DNA of 64,000 nt from Hippasteria phrygiana. Lineage: Eukaryota; Echinodermata; Asteroidea; Valvatida; Goniasteridae. The stretch lies in contig JAZGUH010000378.1 in the NCBI GenBank assembly GCA_037893225.1, positions 985,001-1,049,000 of the forward strand. The letters run 5' to 3'. A program made the translations under genes and the position numbers. Positions 33,039 through 43,275 of this stretch are shown here, piece after piece; position 1 is the stretch's first letter; each line of letters starts with the position of its first letter. The notes beneath the pieces were generated by a model. It saw nothing but the letters and a program-made list of their open reading frames with translations, made no database searches and had not been told where the DNA came from.

Positions 33039-33675
33039 CGAATCCCTTTTTCAAAGGGAAAGGGTGCGGTCAGAGAGCCACAGACTTTAACGTGACTCTC
33101 TGCACCGCCGTACAACAGACCAATATAGGATACAAATTTGTCCCCAAATCCCATGGCTCTCATAGTGGTAAAGAGGTAGCCGTGGTCAATATTATCGAAA
33201 GCTTTTTTCTGATCGAGGTTGACCACGGCTAATGGGAGATCAAAAAAATTACAATAATGAATTGAATCACGAATTAAATTTAAGTTGTTGTAAATGGTGC
33301 GTTCGGGGACGCAGTAAGATTGATCTTCATCAATCACAGAGGAAATAAATTGTTTCAGTCGGTTAGCAAGCAGCTTGGCAAACATTTTGTAATCAGTATT
33401 AAGTAAGGAGACAGGGCGCCAGTTGGAGAGGTCGCAGAGGTCTCCTTTTTTGGGGATGAGGTTGATTACAGCTTTGTGGAATGAGTTGGGAAGACTGTCC
33501 GAATCGACGGCGAATTGAAAAATTTCAAAGAGGTCATCTTTGAGAAGGGGCCAGAAAGAGGAAAAGAATTCGGAGGTGAGTCCATCCATACCAGGGGTTT
33601 TGTTCTTGCCAAGCTGCTTGATAGCAACTTCTAGCTCCTCGAGACGCAGAGGAGCATCGAGGTCCTCTGCGTCTA
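33039..33675 (-). pseudogene. Tx1-like LINE RT N-terminal half, unit 2
   Basis: It reads AEDLDAPLRLEELEVAIKQ, LGKNKTPGMDGLTSEFF and LIPKKGDLCDLSNWRPV to PFEKGIRQG. It is open but fused upstream, out of frame, to the ORF1 end. Confidence 0.85.
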
Positions 33676-34715
33676 CCGGTCGGGCCAGACCCACCCGGCG
33701 GCGTGACGGACTTAGCCACACGAGCGCCGCCAGAATAGCCCCACGCGTTCGGGGCAGAAACGCGGGCCGGCGGCGAAGGGCGCCCATTCCCGGGCGCACC
33801 GGGCCCGATCGGACCCGCTCCAGTCGGGCCCTCAGCAGCAGAGGCGGACGCTCCGGCAGACGCCGGTGCAGGTCCATCCCCCGCCGCATCAGACCGGGCC
33901 CGAGCACCCGAGACAGACGCCCCACCACCAGCCGCGGCAGACCCGCCCGCGAGAGCGCCAGGGGGGAGGGCGGGGGCACGTTTGGGAGGGTGTTTCGGGT
34001 CAGATTTGTTATGTGCGAAGACAGGAGGGGGGTTGAGGGGGTTGGAGGGTTTGTTGGGGTCATCATGGGTTTTGGGTTTCTTGCAGAAACGGCTAATATG
34101 GCCAAATTCCCCACAGTTAAAACACTTAACGGAGTCGGTGGATAAGAAAACTCTATAGTTAGTGCCGGAATGGGAAAAATTAATGTGATCGGGGAGGGTG
34201 ATGTTGGGTTTGAGGAGGACCTGGACTTGTCGGCGGAATGACATGATGTGCGATAGTTGTTTGTTTTTGAAGCCAAGGGGTATGGGTCTAAAAGCCGACA
34301 CCACCTTACAAAAACTAGAAACATTATGAAGGAGAACAGAATTTGGGATCTCTGGGTATACATTGGATAACGTCAAGCGGGTCGTGGGTCGAATGAGAGG
34401 GGTGAGTTCCAGGAAGGAGTCACCGTACGTCAGCCCACGGGCAATGGCGTCGGCTACCTCATCCCTGGAACTCATGTACATAGCAATACGGTTGTTAGAT
34501 ACGGCTGGCAGATATACGATTTGTTTTTCGGGCATTGTTTCGTGGAATTTTTGTATGTAGGACTCTATAGAGACGTCATCCAATGCTTTGAAAGCCAGGC
34601 CATTGTTCCTGGTGACGCCCTTAAACGGTTCGTCACCAGGAACAATGGGTCTTGTTGCACCAGAGGTAGTAGGCTTTTGTTGAGATTCGGTGCGCGGTTC
34701 TGCTTGAGTGGCCAT
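33676..34715 (-). CDS. Tx1-like LINE ORF1 protein (zinc-knuckle, 3' end truncated)
   Basis: From ATG 34715 (MATQAEPRTESQQKP) about 346 codons run to the deletion point. The middle region has an RRM-like stretch (IVYLPAVSNNRIAMYMSSRD). A CCHC knuckle, CFNCGEFGHISRFC, lies at about residues 197-210. It is followed by a long Pro/Ala/Gly-rich tail with high GC. ORF1 proteins of this type bind LINE RNA. Beyond 33676 the frame runs into RT sequence out of register. The alternative start at 34757 adds 14 residues. Confidence 0.75.
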
Positions 34716-34800
34716 GGTGGCCAGCTCAGAACAGAAACCAACGACACACGAACACAAAAAAAGAAAGCCTTAAAATACAGAAAATTACACAAATTTACAC

Positions 34801-35284
34801 GGTAAGCTTGGTCTAGCACGATCTATGACATATATTACACACAATTATACAAAAACAAGGACCTAAAAAGGTCTAGATACAAATATTTTAGAACACTTAC
34901 TCAGAGCTCGAGGGAACACACGTCCGCTGCTGAAATAAATACATAAATAAATACATAATTTCCACAAATTTTTGGAATAACGTTTCTCCCCAAAACTACT
35001 AGCCCTCGGAAATCAATTTGAAATGAAAGGCGGCAGACCAAAATGTAGCGCCCCCATTTTCGGAAAGCAAGCAATCGCATTTCATTCTTTGATGTGATTA
35101 GTATATTTTAGGTAAATTTTCTCTGTTTTGAGTCCAATTTTTTTCACGAAAGGTCCCAAAGAGTGCTATTAAAGGGTGCATACTCTGAAAGTCACTGCGC
35201 GCCGGCCAGCTCATTAATATTTTGTGATCCTTCAGGTAATTTTGTATAAGAGGTCCTCGTGGCCTATAAATGGGACTGATTGTA
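34801..35284. other. LINE 5' UTR-like sequence and unit-specific spacer
   Basis: No gene is recognised. The stretch is present only in unit 2 and includes possible LINE 5' UTR next to ORF1, ending where the shared right flank resumes. Confidence 0.35.
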
Positions 35285-35576
35285 GAAATATTTGTGGAGA
35301 TCAAGCATTTGTGACTCGTGGCTTCCGGACTCGGGGGATTCCGTTCACAAAAGACCAATGTGTGGGTCAATTTGGCATAGAGGCGGGGGCTACATTTAGA
35401 CCTTGTCCCAGAGATGGGCCAACATTTCAGGGGTGGTTTGGGGGAGGGATAAAAATAAATAATTTGGTCAACGCTACTAAAATCTTCAATTTAAAGTGAA
35501 AAACACATTGCCACGTTACTCCTGAGCGTCACCAGGCGGCGCTCTTTCTTTCTGATTTCGTGTTGGTTACTATGGG

Positions 35577-36017
35577 TGCACCACACAAAATAGGCCCAAA
35601 ATGGCTGCGCCAAAATGATTAGCATTAATTTTAAACCTACAACTATTTTGAAAAATAGATTTTGGTGGGTCATGCAATTGATAGATTGTGTAATTATGAT
35701 CAGCTATCATAACCTGGGGGTTATGTGCTTCAACCGTTATGAAGACTTGATAAATGTTGGCTTTAAAATTGGTCCTATTTGGCTTGGCAAGTGGAGGGAT
35801 GCTGTATGAAAAATGGCAGCTAGCCGGTTTGGGAAAACCACGTCTTTGGGGACAATTAGCAAAAATTCCAAACGGCTACCCTGCCAAAATGTTAAAAACA
35901 TTTGACAGATTAAGACTCAAACTGTAATTTTCAGTAGTTTCACATCAGGATTTTTTCACTGTGAAGTTCGTGGATTTTACACTAAGGTCAATAGGAGTTT
36001 ATTTAGTGTGGTGCATG
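35577..36017. mobile_element. MITE in duplicated right flank, unit 2
   Basis: Copy of 27803-28245, with TGCACCACACAAAAT and ATTTAGTGTGGTGCA ends. Confidence 0.65.
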
Positions 36018-36283
36018 CCACCCCAATGAGCGCCATATGAACCTGTAAGAAAACATGGCGGCGCCTATATGTAAACATGGCGGCGCGCAGTAAACATTGT
36101 GGCGCGCATGACCATTCAGTTAATTCAATTAAGAATATTTTTTTTCAGAGTTTTGACTAATAGGAGGGCGTCCCTTTCTATTTTTATGATTCTCATATTT
36201 TTTCGCCTTGAAGGAGGGTCGGTCGGTCGAAAAATAAAAAAACAAATTTGGCGTAAACAAAAATTAATTGACATCAACAAACG

Positions 36284-36630
36284 GGGGCGGATCCAGGGTT
36301 GTTTGCAAGGGGGTTCGTTTTTTCCCCGGACATTTACCAAAAAAATTGACTCCTAAAATGTTTCGCCGGCGAACAAAATTTTACACGGAAGGGGGGGGGG
36401 GGGGGGGGATTACACGCTTTCTCAACGTTGGTGGCGCCATTTGGCCTCTTTGTTTCGTTCTTACCCGTACACGCAAAATAGGACCTTTACTGGTTTTGTT
36501 TTTCTGCTTTGCAACTTTAGGTGTAGGCCCTTACAAGCAAAACAAAAAAAATAAATTGGTAACGAGCGGCGGGGGGAGGAGGTGGGGTGGTTCGACCGCA
36601 ACCCCCCCCCCCTCCTGTGGATCCGCCCCT
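36284..36630 (+). mobile_element. hAT-like MITE (copy 3), best-preserved ends
   Basis: GGGGCGGATCCAGGG at the left and CTGTGGATCCGCCCCTG at the right are inverted. A G-run (36391-36408) is inside. Confidence 0.7.
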
Positions 36631-36809
36631 GACAAAATATACATCTTCTTTGGAAACCGTGTTCTAATTTTTTGAATTCGCGACTGAGTTCGCACGCGCA
36701 TCGACTTGACCACCATCAGAGCACGCGGGCCTACCTAGCTAGCTGAAAATAGAATTCACGTGAATATTTGCGACCAGTAGGACGTGAAATTTTTGACGCG
36801 AATATTCAC

Positions 36810-36998
36810 GATATGGGGCAGAGGGAACCCCCGCCCCCCCTTCTTTTGTGTTGGTCATTGTGTTCCCGGGATCTCAGGAATTCTTTTCAGATGTTTCGGG
36901 GGGGGGGGGGGGGGGAGGGGTGTTAGGTAACAATACTAGTCTGGATAGTGTATAGGGTTTACTATATAGGACAAACGGGGGGTACCCTGCCCCATATC
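36810..36998. mobile_element. GATATGGGGCAG-ended MITE, ~190 bp (copy 1)
   Basis: The ends GATATGGGGCAG and CTGCCCCATATC are perfectly inverted, and the interior resembles 41767-41911 (TTGGTCATT.TGT.CCCG). A run of more than 20 G lies at 36897-36915. Confidence 0.7.
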
Positions 36999-36999
36999 G

Positions 37000-38390
37000 T
37001 GCTTGGTATACCATGTAGAATATTTGCGAGTGGTGAGCGGTGCGTGAAAATATTTTTTGCCCGAATATTGACGTGAATATTTGTGGCCCCACAGCGGGAC
37101 GTGAAATTTTTGACGTGAATATTGACGTGAATATTCACGATTTGGGGTAAGTCGTGAAATTTTGTGGTAAATTTTGTTTTCAAACAATGTTTAAATAGCA
37201 GGTCATAAACAGTCAAAACCAAGAATTGGTTTAGTTGTTTCTTGTCGGTGAATTTCTTTAGGAATTTGAAATAGGCAAAAAATACTAAAAATACAGTGTG
37301 ATCAAACATAGAGAAACAACAGAACCAGTGTTCGGTTACGACCGCCAAAACGCACCGTACCAGTGGTATCATGGGTGGGCGCCATACGCTAGGGTCCACT
37401 AGCGCTATATATAGCCTGGGGACTTGAATGCAAGTCTAACATTAACACGTGCCAGTCATGCACATAATCCCTGGCCGGCCCTCCATGGTTAACGGCGCGC
37501 GAACAGAGAACATTTACTCTTGCAGCTGGTAATATTTATGTACAAAACAACTATGAACCGTGTGGAGGCCGGTGGGTATGGGGATGAACCACCGGATGAA
37601 CCATGATTCTTTTGTGCAGCACAGCTAGTGTACTTTTGTCCTTGTCCGCGAAAACATCTCTAAACAACGAGACTAACTCCACAGACTAATTACTTGTAAG
37701 TAAACTTGTACAACAAATGAACATTGTTAAACGTTAAACCATTTCATGTGCTTGATTTGCGCTGATTCTTTGAATAAGCACGTATCAATTGAGACTTGTT
37801 TTGTACTGTAAAAAACAAATACAACTGCATCCTCGCCAGTTGCCTGCCATCAATCAATCCATCATATGTGAGGAATGCAACTAGTGCATGCGTTTAATCA
37901 TAGAGCAAGGAACAGTTCCTTGCTCTATGGTTTAATAGACCGCATAAAAATAGGTAAGCACTTAAAAAGACCAACCAAAATGACATCGTCACGCCTTGTG
38001 CCTATTCAATAAAGCTTTGTGCCTATTCAGTAAGGCCCAGTGCGCTTTCAGTAATACATGACGATGTCGTTTCTGAAACAGTGCCTTCCATAAAAATACC
38101 TTTTGATCGTCCTGGTTTTTTTCAAAAGGAGGATGAGGGTCTTTTTATTTGTTTATTTGTAAAAAAAAATTCCAAGTGCCAAATTGTTTAATATCAAGTT
38201 CTTTTCAATTGCATTTTCACTTCAAACTATTCAACTCGCATATCGCGAATGCCAGTGAACTACCACCCCTTGCTGGCTTTGTAGAAGTCTAAAATATCGG
38301 GAAGTGAAATCGCCAAGATAAAGCGAAATATGTGAAAAATCTAGCTTTTTTGCAGGATAAAAAATAAATTAAAAAAAGGATGTGGCTTCA
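37000..38390. other. No gene recognised; local GACGTGAAATTTTTGACG repeats
   Basis: GTGAAATTTTTGACG(C/T)GAATATT recurs at 36782-36810 and 37099-37140. GACATCGTCACG/ATGACGATGTCG are inverted at 37981 and 38059. No coding is supported. Confidence 0.4.
37899..37929. repeat. Perfect 31-bp palindrome
   Basis: CATAGAGCAAGGAAC and GTTCCTTGCTCTATG around one base. Confidence 0.9.
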
Positions 38391-38394
38391 GAAA

Positions 38395-38865
38395 AAGGGG
38401 GCCTCATAAGTCCGAAATTTCGGAATTATGAGGCGTCGGATTTATGAGGCATCGGACTAAGGGACAGTTTTATCATTTGGCCTCATAACTCCGACGCCTC
38501 ATAAGCCCGACGCCTCATAAGTCCGACGCCTCATAAGTCCGACGCCTCATAAGTCCGACGCCTCATAAGTCCGACGCCTCATAAGTCCGACGCCTCATAA
38601 GTCCGACGCCTCATAAGCCCGACGCCTCATAAGCCCGACGCCTCATAAGTCCGATGCCTCATAAGTCCGACGCCTCATAAGTCCGACGCCTCATAAGTCC
38701 GACGCCTCATAAGTCCGACGCCTCATAAGCCCGACGCCTCATAAGCCCGACGCCTCATAAGTCCGACGCCTCATAAGTCCGACGCCTCATAAGTCCGACG
38801 CCTCATAAGTCCGATGCCGGACAAACGAGGCGTCGGACCTGTGAGGTGTCGGAGCAATGGACCGT
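38395..38865. repeat. 16-bp minisatellite GACGCCTCATAAGTCC
   Basis: About 21 tandem units from 38480 to 38822, including T/C variants (AAGCCC, GATGCC). They are bordered at both ends by inverted copies (GAGGCGTCGGA), so the array edges are palindromic. Confidence 0.95.
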
Positions 38866-38869
38866 TACA

Positions 38870-39980
38870 AAGAATGGTTCATTTGCCTGACAAGGCAAGA
38901 ACGAGTTTTACCAAAAAATATGCGACGATGTGATTATTTTTTTTTTACTATCGTACCATTGGCATAAAGCATTTATTTCAAATAAGTCAATTTAAATGAC
39001 CATCATTGAAAGTCAAGCATAAGCACACACAATTGTTTATGAAATCAGTGCTGAAATCCCTTTCATTGATCATATTCTTTTCTAGAATACAAAGTTTGTC
39101 TTAAAATCTCTGTTACACTATCACCATCAAACATCATACTGCACATTTCTCATCCAAGTTGATAACAGGAACCCCCTCCTCTCTACACACAACCATGGTG
39201 GAATAAAACTATTTAATGCAGCCATTCATTTTTTTTTTACGCACTGTCCTTATTTTGATTCCGTAAAAGTTGTTACGAATTTTGCGTTGGAAATATTGTC
39301 CTTCAACGTCATTTTGCATTTGCAGCTGTAGAATGGGAACCAGACAATGGAACTTTTAATGGACAGAGCACCATTGAAGATTTAGGCCTATGTTAAAATA
39401 TAGACGGTTTAGCAGAGACGATGAGGCAAAATTTACAATTTTGGAACATGTAAATATTTATTAAAAATCATTAAAAGTGAATTTTTATTTTTATACAATT
39501 CAGCAGAAAGTCCTTAATGCCTGATGAACTGGATAAAAATCGCCACTCGGGGGGTTGGGGGAAGTGGGGAGGGGATGGGGAGGTGAAGAGGAGGGGAAGG
39601 GGAGGGTCGGGGTGGGGGTCAGGTCAAGTCGGGGGGTATCAATTGATAGGCGCATTACAACATGCATGAGTTATTTAAACCTATAAGAGAAGAATACTGT
39701 ATGCAGGTAGTGCATTATATACACAATGTACTTCAGAATCATGCATTATACACAAGATAAATGTAGTACACCGTTTCAGGAAACTGGCCTTATACATCCT
39801 TTAGAGTGAGTATAAGCGATTTAAAGTTAATGACAGTCAGGTTTGAATAACAGAAATTGTTTTTACATTAAAAATATAACAGAAATAAAAAAAACAATCG
39901 AAACATGATTTTTATTAGTGATTTTTTGATTATTTTCTAGTGATTTAAATCATGATAAAAATGATTTAAATCAAGTGATT
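38870..39980. other. AT-rich stretch with G-rich patch; no gene recognised
   Basis: A purine-rich GGGGAGG-type patch lies at 39546-39638. GTGATTTAAATCA is repeated at 39930-39990. Confidence 0.4.
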
Positions 39981-40238
39981 TAAATCAAACAACCCTGGTG
40001 AGACGAGGTTGTCTACTTACGAATGCACCGAATGTTCCTATAATTTTCACGCGCCCTATATGTACTATACAGAAGTCCATAAGAAATGCATGCCTGTTTT
40101 TCCCATTGTTGGAGGACGTATACTTGAGTCCAACCTCCAGTGGTTTTGTACTCATTGTACTCGGACTCGGACAATTACGGACTAAACTGCACGTCCGGCC
40201 CACGGTGGATTTAATATCAGTGGCGGCGATCTCGTGTG

Positions 40239-40275
40239 GGGGGGGGGGGGGGGGGGGGGGGTGGGGGGGGGGGGA
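40239..40275. repeat. Poly-G tract
   Basis: More than 30 G interrupted by one T, a strong G-quadruplex candidate. Confidence 0.9.
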
Positions 40276-40381
40276 CGCGTGGTGCATCCTTCAATGTGAA
40301 TGTGTAATCTCTAATTCTAACACTTGGTGGCACTAACATTCTGACATTTTACGTGATATGTTTGTATTCATTAATAATGCT

Positions 40382-40492
40382 GTCGGACCTATGGGGCGTC
40401 GGACCTATGGGGCGTCGGACCTATGGGGCGTCGGACCTATGGGGCGTCGGACCTATGGGGCGTCGGACCTATGGGGCGTCGGACCTATGAGC
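40382..40492. repeat. 16-bp minisatellite GTCGGACCTATGGGGC
   Basis: Seven tandem units, nearly identical. The unit is the reverse-strand relative of the 38395-38865 unit (both contain GGCGTCGGAC followed by (T/C)TATG). Confidence 0.95.
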
Positions 40493-40667
40493 GGACCCCA
40501 GAAAAAGGATGCAGGCAATGATGATCAGCTGGTGTTGTTTTACTTGGCCTGAGTCGCTGCTGAAAACCTGTCTTGGTTAAATGTGGTGTAGTTTTAATAA
40601 ATGTTTGGTTTATTTTTAACTTTCTGTGATGTCTTTGTATTGTGTCGATTTAAGTAGTTTTTGATGT

Positions 40668-41680
40668 AAACACAACACAAAAAGTAAGTCCCCCTCCCTA
40701 AATGACCCCTCACAGTTTCTTAAGTAAGAACTTTTCAAAGATCACATCTAGTGAAAAATATTTCTGTGGGTGTTAGGCAACTGTTGTGTGAAAATTGAAG
40801 GCATCCTTTTATTCATGGTTGACTGAGCTCAAATTGAAGACAAAATGACCCAATTTCAAAATTCACAAGACTGTGTGTGCATGCCTGTATGATGGCAGAA
40901 AACGTGTGTGGCGTCGAAGTGGAGAACAGCATGCTGAGTGTTGTGTGCAACCTGTGACATCCTTCGGTGGCGGAAGCATCATGGTCTGGGCTGGGATAAG
41001 TCTTGTCAACAAAACACCACTTGTTCAGCAGATCAATGGCAATTTGAATGCGCAACGATATGTTGACGATATCCTGCGTCCATATGTTGCACCGTATGCC
41101 GCAGCCCATGGTGATGGATTCGTCTTCAAGGACGATAACGCCCGTCCTCACAGAGGGAGAGAGGTGAACACCTTCTTGGCTCATGAGGGGATCCAGAAAA
41201 TGGTTTGGCCGGCAAATTCACCAGACCTCAATCCCATCGAGCATCTTTGGGACCTGCTGAAACGATGTGTATGCCCGTATCCAAGCAGAAAGCACTCTGG
41301 AGGACTTGTCGCGATTACTGCAGGAAGAATGGATGGCTAATCCCTCGGCAGCGGGTGAACAGACTCATCAACACCATGAGAAGATGATGTCTGGAGGTCA
41401 TTGCCAAGCGTGGTGGATACACACGTTATTGAACATTAATGTTAATCTGCTTCTCAGTCATCTGCAGTAATAAAGTCACTTTTGTGAATTTTGAAAATGG
41501 ATCATTTTGTCTTCAATTTGTGCTCAGTCGACCATGACTGAAAGGATGCCTTCAATTTTCACACAACAGTTGCCTAACACCAACAGAAATATTTTTCACT
41601 AGATGTGATCTTTGAAAAGTTCTTACTTAAGAAACTGAGGGGTCATTTAGGGGGGGGGACTTACTTTTTGTGTTGTGTTT
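40668..41680. mobile_element. Tc1-like DNA transposon with ~200-bp TIRs, internally deleted
   Basis: The TIRs 40668-40870 and 41486-41680 are near-perfect inverted repeats beginning AACACAACACAAAAAGTAAG. The central part encodes the C-terminal half of a Tc1-type transposase. At 1.01 kb it is too short for a full element, so the DNA-binding half has been lost. The word TTTTTGATGTA occurs just outside both ends. Confidence 0.9.
40873..41400 (+). pseudogene. Tc1-like transposase, C-terminal DDE fragment
   Basis: It reads FGGGSIMVWAGIS, KDDNARPHRGREVNTF and PANSPDLNPIEHLWDLLKR: the second Asp (DNARPH) and the Glu (IEHLWD) of the catalytic triad, 34-residue-type spacing. The first Asp region and the helix-turn-helix domains are absent. 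After LLKR a frameshift moves the reading (ESTLEDLSRLLQEEW, then RVNRLINTMRR in another frame), so at least two indels exist. Not functional. Confidence 0.9.
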
Positions 41681-41766
41681 ATTTATTTTTGATGTATTTT
41701 CAGTCAGTGATCAGGTGATGTCTTTCTTGGTTTAGTCTTGCATTTGAAGCAAGATTTGTTATTTTA

Positions 41767-41911
41767 GGACAGAGGGACTATCCCTTCTTTTCTGTTGGTC
41801 ATTCTGTCCCCGAATAACAGAAATTCCTATCGGATATCCAGGGGGATGTGTTAGGCCTGGAATGTGTACAGGGTGTAGGGACAAGAGGGGGTTACCCCTT
41901 GGTCCCATATC
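41767..41911. mobile_element. GGACAGAGGG-type MITE (copy 2 of 36810-36998 family)
   Basis: GGACAGAGGGACTATCCC, then GTTGGTCATTCTGTCCCCG and GTTACCCCTTGGTCCCATATC correspond block by block with 36810-36998. Confidence 0.55.
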
Positions 41912-42019
41912 TTATTGGGAATAATTGTACAGTGCATTTGAATATTTGCACTTTATTATATAGCCAATTGGCCAATGAAAGTTGACTGATCATGATGCCA
42001 CAGGCTCAGCCTCCTTTAA

Positions 42020-42081
42020 CCCTAACCCTGCGAAATCCAACAATTTTAATATGATTTTGCATGCATCCAAGGGGATTAGGG
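42020..42081. mobile_element. Telomere-like mini-element, 62 bp
   Basis: TTAA|CCCTAACCCTGCG at the left and GGGGATTAGGG|ATAA at the right. Confidence 0.5.
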
Positions 42082-42883
42082 ATAAAGCAGTACTAGTGGA
42101 CAAATTGAGAGACAAATCAAGTTGATTTATTTTTTTTTAAATAAAAATGTTCATGTAACTTTATGTGTCTCAAGTCAGGGGTGAGATTTTTTGGTAAGAC
42201 GTCTTCCAGATTTCCGGAAGATTTTTCGGTCCTTAAATTGTTTTTATCATTCCAAAATGACCTCTGCAACCTGCAACGGTCTTCTTTTAATTGTGATGAC
42301 CCTATTTGTTGCAATTTTGAACCGTATATTTTGAGTAGAAAATGCAGTTTTATCATGCATTTTTAAACAACGGCATACAAATTAAATGTCTTCGAATGTT
42401 TCGTGGAATTTGTCCCCCTTAAATATCACTCTTGTCAAGTGCAGTAAAATGTCAGTAAAGACTTGTATTAAGAAATCCATGGTACAAACATGACAAGTGT
42501 GGCAGGATGTGTTGGGATAAAAACTCTTTTGTATGTTGTACTTCAATTTGTAATGAAGTCTAATACAGTACTATTACTTTTAGCCCAAAACACTTTAAGA
42601 CCACTAATTTTTCCCCAATAAGGCCAAGTAAAAAAGAAAAGAAAAGTTGATCGCCCCTGCCCACATCTTTTTTTGAAGCTGCAGCCCTTTTTTTTGATTG
42701 GTTGGTTTTTTTCCCTACATTCTTTCAATGATCGATTTCATTTACTGATATTTTAGACTTCTACAAAGCCAGCGAGGGCAGTAGTTCACTGGCATTCGGG
42801 TTATTGCGAGCTGTGTATAACGTCTAGTAATCCCATGATCCCTGAGCCATGTGCGTGAAAATGGGGAATTTACAAGCCACTTT

Positions 42884-43275
42884 GGAAAGATTTTACTTTA
42901 ATACCCCCCGACCAAAATCGGTCAGGAACACCAAATCTTGGAAAATAACCATCCATTTGTGTTCAGAATTGTATAAACACTTGGCACAACCTTTAATTTT
43001 GAGAATTTTGTTGGGACATTTTAGTGCAATATAGGGGAAGAAAGTTTGTGTTTTCTGTGTTAGAAGTTCTTGGCACCATGTAGGCCAAAAGTCACTCAGT
43101 GTTCACATACATGTTGATTTCTTCCTCATGTTTTACAGATTTTGCCGACATTAATCTTGAAATAACAGGTTGTGCCACATGTTTAGACAGTTGTAATCAA
43201 TGAGGGTTGGTTATTTTCCAAGATTGTGCTGTTCTTGACCGATTTTGGTGGGGGGTATTAAAGTAAAATCTTTCC
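42884..43275. mobile_element. MITE family Z copy 2
   Basis: The ends GGAAAGATTTTACTTTAATA and TATTAAAGTAAAATCTTTCC. The interior is colinear with 20685-21073 throughout. Confidence 0.9.

Larger units (their letters stand above)
30690..34800 (-). mobile_element. Tx1/L1-like LINE, rearranged, with ORF1 (unit 2 copy)
   Basis: Same 3' UTR, C-terminal region and inverted RT patch as unit 1. Upstream of the RT at 33675/33676 the sequence jumps straight into ORF1, deleting the endonuclease and the linker kept in unit 1. At 35285 a piece of the same linker (CTCCACAAATATTTC on the minus strand) reappears beyond ORF1, so this locus is itself a composite. Confidence 0.82.
29145..36655. repeat. Tandem duplication, unit 2
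   Basis: Colinear with unit 1: left flank 29145-30690, LINE 30690-34800, right flank 35285-36655. The LINE and left flank are nearly identical to unit 1. The right flank is more diverged, with several substitutions and a 28-bp deletion near 35480. Confidence 0.9.

Noticed and set aside
40358..40552. Repetitive 64-codon open frame
   Set aside because: It spans the 16-bp minisatellite; 48 bp (three units) happens to be stop-free in this frame.
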